A stretch of DNA of 64,000 bases from Strigamia acuminata (Eukaryota > Arthropoda > Chilopoda > Geophilomorpha > Linotaeniidae), in assembly GCA_949358305.1 (NCBI GenBank), contig OX442314.1:992001-1056000 (forward strand), written 5' to 3'. The notes beneath the pieces were generated by a model, which saw nothing but the letters and a program-made list of their open reading frames with translations, was not told the origin of the DNA and made no database searches. The position numbers and the translations under genes are program-made. Each line of letters starts with the position of its first letter. Positions within the stretch are counted from its first letter, which is position 1. This document shows positions 9,006 through 17,161 of the stretch, in pieces.

Positions 9006-9167
9006 ATGCCGTTAATTTTTAATAAGAACGTAACGGCAAGTAATACCCCCAGCACCAGCTCCAACACTGCCACTGTCAAGACACCCTCGTCGATTAGAGG
9101 TGGAAATATAAAAATTATAAAGTCTTCGATACGGCCAGATAATCGAGAATATATAAATTCTTTTTAA
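9006..9167 (+). CDS. Small Polinton protein (53 aa)
   Basis: ATG at 9006 follows the same A-rich leader (AATTAAAAAAAC) that precedes other genes of this cluster. The product starts MPLIFNKNVTAS, has a Thr/Ser-rich middle and ends in a basic, probably structured tail with GGNIKIIKSSIRPDN. Similar very small proteins with an N-x-x-(F/Y)-(I/L) tail sit after the penton gene in related elements, as far as I recall. The stop lies at the start of the AT-rich tandem repeats. Function unknown. Confidence 0.6.
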   Translation: MPLIFNKNVTASNTPSTSSNTATVKTPSSIRGGNIKIIKSSIRPDNREYINSF

Positions 9168-9375
9168 AAAAAATATATATTAAGTAATTAATTAAGTACC
9201 GTAATTCTTTTTAAAAAAAATATATATTAAGTAATTAATTAAGTAATTCTCTTTTAAAAAATATATATATATTAAGTAATTAATTAAGTAATTCTTTTTA
9301 AAAAAATATATATATTAAGTAATTAATTAAGTAATTCTTTTTAAAAAAAATATATATATTAAGTAATTAAAAAAT
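9157..9375 (+). repeat. AT-rich tandem repeat upstream of the major capsid gene
   Basis: Five copies of a unit of about 43 bp: TTCTTTTTAAAAAAAATATA followed by TATTAAGTAATTAATTAAGTAA. They fill the whole gap between the 53-aa ORF and the major capsid ATG at 9383. Each unit carries a TATATATTAA block and a TTAATTAA palindrome. A repeated late promoter is an attractive but untested reading. Confidence 0.9.
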
Positions 9376-9382
9376 AGCGACG

Positions 9383-10702
9383 ATGCAAGTCTCCGAGAAT
9401 TATTTGGATGTCGAACAACCATTCGTCGTCGATGAATCTGTTAATGCCTACAACTACCACGAATATTATCCTATTATAGGAACTAATTTAAATAATGTGA
9501 ATTCCGAAATTCGATTAATCATTCAAAACGAAGATGTATGGACTCACCCTCATAAAAGTTACGTCTGCATAACAGGAAGATTAGTGAAAGCGGATGGTAC
9601 AGACCTTATCGCTCAAGCTGATGAACAAGACCATATAATAACGTTAGGAAATAACTTTATGCCATTTTTGTTCAGCAACATGAAATATCACATAGGTGAT
9701 AAATTAATAGACGAAATAAATTATCCGGGTTATGCTACCACTATTAAGGGCTTACTAACGTACAAACAGCTCCAAAATTCGAGCGGAAATATGGGATGGA
9801 TAGTAGATCATCACAAGGGCGAAGCATCGGATACTCTTAATCCCGCTTTTCTAGAACGTAGAATATTTTACAACATAATGCCAACGCCCAAAGGATCGTT
9901 CTCTTTGTTAGTACCGTTAACACATTTAATGGGATTTTTCGAAGACTATACGAAAATCATATATGGTGCCAAACAAGTTTTGACCTTAATGCGAACTCAC
10001 GACAACGATGCCATTTTTAAAGCGATACAGTCCGGTCCCGCCCCAAAAGTAAACACCCCCGTTGGAAAAATTATCATCGAACAGTTATATTGGTTGATGC
10101 CGCACGTCTTACCGTCCGATATCCAAAAGAATAGATTACTCACTGCCATAGATAGAGGGGTGAACGTTCCATTAGCTTTTCGACATTGGTCGTTCGAAAT
10201 GACAGACGTGCCACAAAGTAAGGAACACGCGTGGAGAGTGGTAACAACCAGCACGTCAGAAAAACCACGTTACATCATCGTGGCTTTACAAACGAATAAA
10301 AGAGACGACCAATTAAAAAATCCAGCCACATTTGATAACTGCAATGTAACGGAAGTTCATGCCTACTTAAATTCGGAACGATATCCTTATCTGGACAGTA
10401 ACAATGATTTTAAGAAAGCCAATTTCTGTAAATTCTTAGAAAGTTGCATTCAATTTAGAAAAGACTATTACGGTGCCGACGATTTACCGTTTAATACTTT
10501 CGAGTACGGAAATATATACCCGCTCATCGTAATAGATTGCACGAAACAAAGCGAAAGAATGAAAACCGGAATAATGGACGTGCAAATAAAAATGAAATTT
10601 GCGGAAACCGTTCCTGCCGACACTAAAGCCTACGCTTTGATAATAAGCGATAGACTAATGACTATGAAATTAGACAAGGGTAAAATCGAAGTATTATATT
10701 AG
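9383..10702 (+). CDS. Major capsid protein, double jelly roll (439 aa)
   Basis: The protein carries the Polinton capsid signatures FLFSNMKYHIGDKLIDEINY and a following PGYATTIKGLL, then FERRIFYN-like and FSLLVPLTHLMGFFEDY motifs near residues 155-190. A beta-rich second half ends in KFAETVPADTKAYALIISDR. This is the hexon-like shell protein. Length is within the short end of the family. The start (MQVSENYLDVEQPFVVDES) directly follows the AT-rich repeat array. No frameshift or stop is present, so the capsid gene looks intact. Confidence 0.92.
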   Translation: MQVSENYLDVEQPFVVDESVNAYNYHEYYPIIGTNLNNVNSEIRLIIQNEDVWTHPHKSYVCITGRLVKADGTDLIAQADEQDHIITLGNNFMPFLFSNMKYHIGDKLIDEINYPGYATTIKGLLTYKQLQNSSGNMGWIVDHHKGEASDTLNPAFLERRIFYNIMPTPKGSFSLLVPLTHLMGFFEDYTKIIYGAKQVLTLMRTHDNDAIFKAIQSGPAPKVNTPVGKIIIEQLYWLMPHVLPSDIQKNRLLTAIDRGVNVPLAFRHWSFEMTDVPQSKEHAWRVVTTSTSEKPRYIIVALQTNKRDDQLKNPATFDNCNVTEVHAYLNSERYPYLDSNNDFKKANFCKFLESCIQFRKDYYGADDLPFNTFEYGNIYPLIVIDCTKQSERMKTGIMDVQIKMKFAETVPADTKAYALIISDRLMTMKLDKGKIEVLY

Positions 10703-10901
10703 ATTTTAAAATAATATATACGTATATAAAATATATATAAATATATATAATATATAATATATAATATATATATAATATATATATATATATAATATATATA
10801 TATATATAATATATATATAATATATATAATATATAATATATAATATATATAAATAAATATATATAAAATAATATATACGTATATAAAAAAAGAAATAAAA
10901 A
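10703..10901 (+). repeat. TA-rich spacer with paired motif
   Basis: Nearly pure A/T. The sequence AAAATAATATATACGTATAT occurs near both ends (about 10708 and 10866), so the spacer is bounded by direct repeats that each contain the palindrome ATATACGTATAT. No gene. Confidence 0.75.
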
Positions 10902-11369
10902 ATGTATAAGATACATAAAGTGAATCTATCTCCGAATCAACAACGAAAAATATCCAAGTCTGTCAAAAAAAAGATACCCTTGCATTTAAGATTGAAATAC
11001 GAACAATTAAACGGCAATCATGGCTTGTCTCTTACGGATAGACAAATAAACAAGATCAAAAAAGCCGGTTCTAAAAAGAAAGGCATGACTTTGAGTATAC
11101 CTTCGAATCAAATTAAACAATCTGGCGGATTTTTCCCTTTATTACTTCCACTATTGGGGGCTTTAGGCGGTCTCGCTGGCGGTGCGGCAGGAATTGCCAA
11201 AGCTGTCGATGAGGCAAAAACCAACAAGAGAATGCTCGATGAGACAAAACGTCATAATGCAGTTTCAGAAGGTAAAGGAATGCAATTCGCAAAAAAAAAA
11301 TCGCGGAAACGCAAGTCTGGAAAAGGTTTTTACTTGAAACCTTACGGCTCACTGGTGACAAAAAAATAA
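10902..11369 (+). CDS. Basic virion/core-like protein with glycine-rich hydrophobic segment (155 aa)
   Basis: A strongly basic N-terminal 70 residues is followed by a hydrophobic Gly/Leu/Ala segment (GGFFPLLLPLLGALGGLAGG, residues about 75-95), an amphipathic stretch and a basic tail with KGFYLKPYG. This layout recalls adenovirus pVI/pX-like minor virion proteins, and similar proteins occupy this site in Polinton-like elements. The stop TAA is immediately preceded by A_AAA_AAA in phase, which can feed ribosomes into the protease frame. A DNA-condensing or membrane-active role is inference. Confidence 0.75.
   Translation: MYKIHKVNLSPNQQRKISKSVKKKIPLHLRLKYEQLNGNHGLSLTDRQINKIKKAGSKKKGMTLSIPSNQIKQSGGFFPLLLPLLGALGGLAGGAAGIAKAVDEAKTNKRMLDETKRHNAVSEGKGMQFAKKKSRKRKSGKGFYLKPYGSLVTKK
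11360..11366 (+). promoter_or_regulatory. Candidate -1 ribosomal frameshift heptamer
   Basis: Seven A residues in the zero-frame phase A_AAA_AAA, directly followed by the TAA of the virion gene. The -1 frame is open for 124 codons through the second protease. This is the canonical slippery form X_XXY_YYZ. A weak hairpin (CAGTT/AACTG, 11388-11402) lies downstream; I would not rely on it. Confidence 0.6.
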
Positions 11370-11737
11370 AACCGCTAGATTCGTTGCAGTTGGAGGAACT
11401 GGCCAGACGAATGAAAATTTCATTTTTTAGAGGAGTGTTTTCGAGAGATACTTTACCCGTCAAACCACGATCGAAAGAATGTGGAATTATTAATTTGAAC
11501 ACGCACCACGAAAGCGGAAGTCATTGGGTGGCATACAGTAAAATTGGAAATAAGAAGCTGTACTTCGATAGTTTCGGAGACTTGCCACCCCCGTTGGAAT
11601 TATACGATTATCTGGGAGACAACATAAAATACAATTACAATCAGTATCAAAATTTTGACGAAATTACTTGCGGCCATTTGTGCTTATATGTTTTAAAAAA
11701 ATGGAGGAAAGAAGAAAAAAAAATAATTAAAAAATAG
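11366..11737 (+). CDS. Adenain-like cysteine protease, copy 2, likely frameshift product
   Basis: Second maturation protease in the element. Catalytic residues are visible: His in GSHWVAYSK, Asp in LYFDSFGDLPPP and Cys in ITCGHLCLYVL. The conserved family start (SLQLEELARRMK, then FFRGVFSRDTLP) begins upstream of the only early ATG (11411), so an ATG start would cut the domain. The frame is open without ATG back to 11276 and is the -1 frame of the preceding virion gene. Expression as a virion-protease fusion by -1 slippage at 11360-11366 is therefore proposed; a spliced transcript or a non-ATG start (TTG at 11384) are alternatives. The chain is about 110-120 residues, as in other Polintons. 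Confidence 0.82.
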   Translation: MKPLDSLQLEELARRMKISFFRGVFSRDTLPVKPRSKECGIINLNTHHESGSHWVAYSKIGNKKLYFDSFGDLPPPLELYDYLGDNIKYNYNQYQNFDEITCGHLCLYVLKKWRKEEKKIIKK

Positions 11738-11760
11738 TTTTTTTCCCTTCTATTAAAAAA

Positions 11761-13158
11761 ATGGTAAGCGTAAATAAACTAGGAGACGATTATCGTCTTA
11801 ACGCAGTGCATAAATTGGGCAAACGTCAACGTCGAGAAGTAGATGAGGTTCTCGCAGATCACGTTGGTTACGATGCATTATCCGATCTAGAAAAAAAAAT
11901 TTTTGACGAGATCACAAAGACTAAAAATGCCCTGAAAGCTGCTTGCGATTCTATAATTAACGATTTGAACGCATTAAAACGTACCGTACAAGATCAAGCT
12001 ACTAAGCTAACGGGGCAAGGCGAAGGAATTGATACGGAGGATATTGATAAACTCAAAAATGATATTGCCTATGCTACTATAAAATATGGAACGTTGGAAC
12101 AAGATTTGATTAAGAAAATTAAAGAATTAGAAGCGAACATTAAGATATTAGTAGATAATGCGACTGCTTCCGGTGGTGTAGAAGTTGACGAAAAACAAAT
12201 AAGCGCATTAGAAATCAAAATCAAAGACTTGATAAATGACGTTAAATCCGAGTTGGAATCTGCGATCGAAGATTTAAAGACTGGGTTGGAGACGTTGACT
12301 AATAGCTTAATCCAGAATAAAACCGATTATGATACAAAAATAAACGAAGCATTGGATGAAGTAGAAACCAAAATCCAGAACTTAGACGTGGACAAAATCA
12401 GAACCAACATCGAGGCATCAAATGACAAGATAAAACAAGCACAGGATGATATAAAAAAGTTAGAAAAAAGTGTGGAAAATGAGGTTAAAGCCTTGCAAAC
12501 CAAAATCAAAGCTTTACCCGCAAAATTTGGTGTTAGTAGCGAAAGTACGGAAGACTTAAAAACCAAAATTGAAGCGGCGAAAGCGGAGCTAGACACAGTC
12601 AGTACTGCCATTCAAAAAGATCTGGACGAGACTAAACTTAAATTAAACGAGTACGTAGACGAAAATTCCGTAAAGTCAGATAAAATGCAAACGAGCGTCA
12701 ACGAGGTTACCGATAAAATCAAATTAGCCAACGAACAAATAATAACGTTGCAGGAAAACATGTTGTCCATTTTGACATCCGTTCAAGAAGAAATATCAAA
12801 AATTAGCGCAATTCCGAGCGTTGACAAATCAAGTTTTGCTCCGGCTGCTTTGGCCGGCACTGTCGATACGGTAGAAGCCACGTTAAATTCTAACATCGAA
12901 GCGAACAAAATAGAAGTTAATAAGAAATTGACGGAATTAGAAGACAAAATATCAAATCTAAATATTCCCGAAGTAGAAGAACAGGCCGATTTAGTGCTAG
13001 GGTTCGTACATTCGCAACGGACCGATTGGTTTTTGAAGGTGTCCAAAGAATGGAAATTATTTGCACATAATGGGAAGTTTTATACTCCTCATTACGGGCA
13101 TATAACGCGAATCAGTTTATACATGTATGCTACTACAGCAGAATACACAGTAATACCT
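11761..13158 (+). pseudogene. Fibre-like coiled-coil protein, 5' part, interrupted
   Basis: The first 466 codons encode a short head (MVSVNKLGDDYRLNAVHKLG) then nearly 380 residues of heptad-repeat coiled coil rich in Lys, Glu, Asp and Ile. A globular start with KEWKLFAHNGKFYTPHYGHI follows. Long trimeric coiled coils ending in a head domain are typical of attachment fibres. At 13159 an LTR element is inserted; the apparent ORF runs into the LTR to 13221. The C-terminal 80 codons continue in the same frame at 22828-23070 after the duplicated ACCT. The fibre role is inferred from shape and from its place after capsid and protease genes. Confidence 0.8.
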
Positions 13159-15072
13159 TGTGACGGTGACGACCACAACTCCCATTTAACAATGGTACCG
13201 GGAAGAGATCGCAATAAATAAACAGTGAATACAATACGAGATAAATACAAGACAGTTTATTGTTGGTAAACAATAATATCAAGGCTAAATTATACATAGG
13301 ACTAATGCCGACATTTGGCAAGTTAAATCAGCTATTAAACTATACAAAGAATTGGCCAACTGGCCCTAGAATAATATCACTACGGGTCTGGAATATGGGA
13401 GCGGTTTCCCCATCGCTCGACCTGATTATAGATGTCATCTTAAGCCGGATGGCTGTGTCCTGGAGTCCGATACGGCTTCGCTGGTTTCCTTGGTTCGCTG
13501 TGTAAACTATCGCACGTCGATAAATCGAATGATCTGAGCATTGCGGTTGACTTTGTCTGCACCGCCACAACTTTGGGAGGATATTGGTGTAAGTAAATGT
13601 ATTCATTTACTTATCAATATTCCACTTATGAATTATATTTAATTCATATCGTTGTGAATTCTTATTTAGATATTTCGGGAATAAGTTGTCGTCAACTTAT
13701 CGGTTATATTGAGTTCAATATGAGATTAAGTCTTCTGACTTGATTTTGGTCCAACTGGTTGTCGAGTTTAAGTTTTGCTGTTATAAATAAAATGAAGATT
13801 AAGCTTCCCGTCGCAACACACAATTGCCATCGATTAGAATATACGCCTTGCCATGCAGAACGGTATCAAGCGTCCCCGGCGTCGCAGCACGGTCGTCCAT
13901 CGAGTGGTTGACGGTACCACGTACACAGGGGTCGATAGCTCGCGGCTCCGCACAGCAGTTTTATCTCTCGCGGTACTAATAATAGACCGACTGCTTTGGC
14001 ATCGAATACCATGAGAATCAGCTTGCCAAACACTTGGTGCTACTCGTGGTTACTGTAAAACAGACTGCTTTGGCACCATCAGGTGAAGGAACCGATTCTC
14101 AACAATACCGATGCTACTCGTGGTAACGGAATACGTTCATACCGAAAAAGACAACTTGGTCCTGTCCGGAGGATACTGAATTGCACAACGGCGGGTTCTC
14201 CTTCGGCGTCGCAACCGTAGACTGTAACATTTATGCAACATAATAATCCCAGCACTTCGACTTCAATTGCCGGCGGTGGCATGATTCTGTAGAATCATGC
14301 AACGGTTCTTTGCGAATAAATCAACAAAGAACCAAAAGGTTTTTTACGTGAACAACGAATCATATTTCTTAAGTAACAATACCAAACAGAAAATAATCAA
14401 ACAGAGCTGCGGAATGGCCGATTGTTTGGGTTTATATAACCTGACTGGATTTAAGGATTAATCCAGTCATCCAATTGGAACATGGGTTCCACGAATCCCT
14501 CCAATCCCGTATCACCGGAAGTGGATACGGAGGAGCATTTATGCAAATTATGCTAATCCTTGTTACAACCGGAACTGGATACCCAGGACCGGAAATGGGT
14601 TCCACCAATCAGATTGATCGGTTGACCGATTGATCGCTAAACATTCTGTCCCGCAGAAATGGAAGTTACATTGTATTTAACAATGTCAGATACTTAATAT
14701 ATATTTATATTAATATTTAACACAATTTATTCACTTGATTAAATATACGTTTATATTTAATCATGAGGTTTTCAAGTTCGTATTCGAATTTATCGCTAAT
14801 TGCGATCGCGCCATCTAGTGGCAATATGGAGCATTGACAAATGCGGGTTTTAGCAGACGAATCTTCGTAATTATGCCGTGATACTTTAGTATCATGTGGA
14901 AATTAGTGTTTATTCTTAATAAACGAACATCTTTGTATTTGAAACATCATAAATGACTTTATTCTAGACATTTATCAGTTTTACACAGAATATTGTAAAA
15001 ATACCATCATATTGGCGCAACAGCGCTTTCTTGATAGAAAATAGGCATTTATAGCCATTGTAAACCGTCATA
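13159..15072 (-). repeat. LTR (3' LTR in element sense), 1914 bp
   Basis: Direct repeat of 20910-22823. It has small ORFs of no recognisable family. It contains GCGCCATCTAGTGGCAATA near 14808, shared in part with the solo LTR at 57578-58646. Confidence 0.95.
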
Positions 15073-15667
15073 CATCCCCCTTAATAACACAACTATATAA
15101 TATTTTATAGAGTTTTCGTTATTCTCCTAATTAGCATAAATGCTATTTTCGGACTTGATGTATCTTGGAGATACCGTGACTTCCAATTTCGAATTTGAGT
15201 TTACATAAACTAACTTGAATTATCTAAGTTCTGATTTTCTGCCGAAATAATCTTTTCTAATAGCCTAAATTCAAGTCCAGAATTTATTTCCAAGTCTTCT
15301 TTTTGAAGAAACTTTCGTCATACATAAAATCATCATTTGTGTTATCACAAAATATTTATTTCATATGCCTAGTCAGATGTATCGCTATAAATATACAATA
15401 AATAGCTTTTAGATGATAAGAGTTGACAATTTAAGAATCAAAATGTCCCCCTTAATTGTCATGACCGGAGTCACTTGGTATTCTTTGTACAATTGACTAA
15501 TTTTAATTTAAACTAGTTGTCTTTTAATACTGTAATATTACTTTTCGAGAATTGTTAATTTTAACTTTATATTTTGTCCCCCTTTTCTTTAGAAGAGAGG
15601 TCATGATTTTTAGAAGAGGATTTTCTGTTTACACTATAATCGGGGAATCTTTGTGTATCATATCATG
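15073..15667 (-). other. 3' noncoding part of the LTR element, with polypurine tracts
   Basis: No gene. AAGGGGGATG (minus strand) abuts the LTR and is the likely polypurine tract. Further AAGGGGGA-type tracts occur near 15446 and 15577, and elsewhere in the element near 16789, 17947 and 18330. Confidence 0.65.
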
Positions 15668-17161
15668 TTAATCAACATGATTCTTTGCTAAATATTGAGC
15701 TCGCATATTTGCGAATTTCCGAGATCTCTCAGCCTGCTGTACTGATTTCTTTCGACGTTTTTCCTTTGGGCAGTTACATACAGTGTACTGACTTGGCAGT
15801 GTAAATGACCGTGACGACCCAACTTTTTGTTTTAGGTCATCTCTGGAAAACCATACATGAATGGGACCCTCATTGGAAAACCATACGTGGAAAGGACCCA
15901 TATTTGGAATTGTGAAATCCCGCAACAAACGAGGGGATCTATATTTGACTCTAAGTCGTGGAACTGATGATTGGAAACCTGGGTTTTCAGTCAGTTTTTG
16001 AACATGTTGGTTTGTACTTGAAGTTTCTTCATCACCAGCTGGACTTGGTGACCGAAAACGCTTTTTTGAAGTTCTTAATTCCTCTCGTTGAGATGAATTA
16101 TTCTGGATATTGCAGGGTTGCTTTCCAGACGCAAATTGTTGTATCTCCGTCAGATTGACGACTGGGACGGGTTTTAGTCGTTGGTTACGGTATTGATTTC
16201 GAAATACGAATTGTTGCGCTTCGTTTATATTTTTAAATTCAGCTGAATTTAACTGGTATTGTTTACAATACTGTTCGAATTGATACCGGATCTCCCGTGG
16301 GTTAGTCAAAAAACTTTCTTTTTTAGGTTTAAAATCATTCTCATTATCGTGTTGGTAATACTTTTTCAAGGGAAAAGTTTGCTTGACCTTTTTTCGATTT
16401 GAAATGGGCGTTAGGTAGAATTGTCTTGGCTGGGGACTCTTCTTGGTAGACAAATCATACGTCCGCAAACATGAGTTTGTGATCGGCGATCGGGCACGTT
16501 GTTGTACGTTATTTGACTGCAAATGTTTGTTTGGAGTCCGAATATCTTTCCTTTGCGTTGATATTGGTGGCCCAAAACTTTTGTTTACGGTTCCCAATTC
16601 TTTTGATAGCGGTAGGTTAATCGACAGATTAAGGCTAGCCACATATCGTTGTGCTTCAGCTGGATTAGCATATCGAACTGAAATTAGCTGATCTCGATTG
16701 TAAACGAGTTTTAATTTGTTCTGAACAACCGACTGGTTAGTTAACGAACTCTCTGGACGAGAATTATTAGGTTTATAATTCTCTTCCCCCTTATCTACCG
16801 AATTAGGTGGTTTAAACTTTTCTAACTTAGATCCCCTACTGGATGTTTGAAACATAGTATGAGAATCTTGATTCACTAAGTTTCGGCTGTATGTTTGTGG
16901 ATTCCGTACTGGATCTTGATGTGAAGATTGAGATTGGGTACGATCTCGCCAGTTCCTAGCTTTTACATAGTCTGAAGCTTCGATTATATTTTTAAACTTG
17001 GTTTTATCCAGTCCATGACGATTACAATACAGAGTAAAATGATCGGGAATCTTTTCTGTTTGATCGCCAAGTGGTACAGAACTTAAATTTAAGTTTGTCT
17101 GCTTATTATTTCCTTTTGGATCGATCATATTCAATGGTTTTTGAGCCATAAAAAAATTCAA
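15668..17161 (-). CDS. Unrecognised ORF of the LTR element (497 aa)
   Basis: The only long ORF of the element, in its sense direction. The protein is basic and Ser/Gln/Asn-rich and mostly low in complexity. Two copies of a motif are visible: FTLYCNRHGLDKTKFKNIIE with ASDYV (about residues 42-66) and FEQYCKQYQLNSAEFKNINE with AQQFV (about 295-320). Shorter echoes (NPAEAQRYVASL; NLTEIQQFASG) follow the same helix-like pattern, and HVWFS occurs twice near residue 430. The tail is Lys/Arg-rich. A nucleic-acid-binding Gag-like role is possible; no CCHC knuckle, protease or RT motif is seen. Confidence 0.55.
   Translation of the reverse strand: MNFFMAQKPLNMIDPKGNNKQTNLNLSSVPLGDQTEKIPDHFTLYCNRHGLDKTKFKNIIEASDYVKARNWRDRTQSQSSHQDPVRNPQTYSRNLVNQDSHTMFQTSSRGSKLEKFKPPNSVDKGEENYKPNNSRPESSLTNQSVVQNKLKLVYNRDQLISVRYANPAEAQRYVASLNLSINLPLSKELGTVNKSFGPPISTQRKDIRTPNKHLQSNNVQQRARSPITNSCLRTYDLSTKKSPQPRQFYLTPISNRKKVKQTFPLKKYYQHDNENDFKPKKESFLTNPREIRYQFEQYCKQYQLNSAEFKNINEAQQFVFRNQYRNQRLKPVPVVNLTEIQQFASGKQPCNIQNNSSQREELRTSKKRFRSPSPAGDEETSSTNQHVQKLTENPGFQSSVPRLRVKYRSPRLLRDFTIPNMGPFHVWFSNEGPIHVWFSRDDLKQKVGSSRSFTLPSQYTVCNCPKEKRRKKSVQQAERSRKFANMRAQYLAKNHVD

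Noticed and set aside
10662-10916. Tyr/Ile-rich ORF on the minus strand
   Set aside because: Product of TA-rich simple sequence.
13159-13221. Tail of the 486-codon fibre ORF
   Set aside because: The last 20 codons are LTR sequence; the original C terminus is at 22828-23070.
13260-14282. Small ORFs in the LTRs, repeated at 21011-22033
   Set aside because: Their exact duplication is due to the LTRs; none shows a known domain and none is needed to explain the element.
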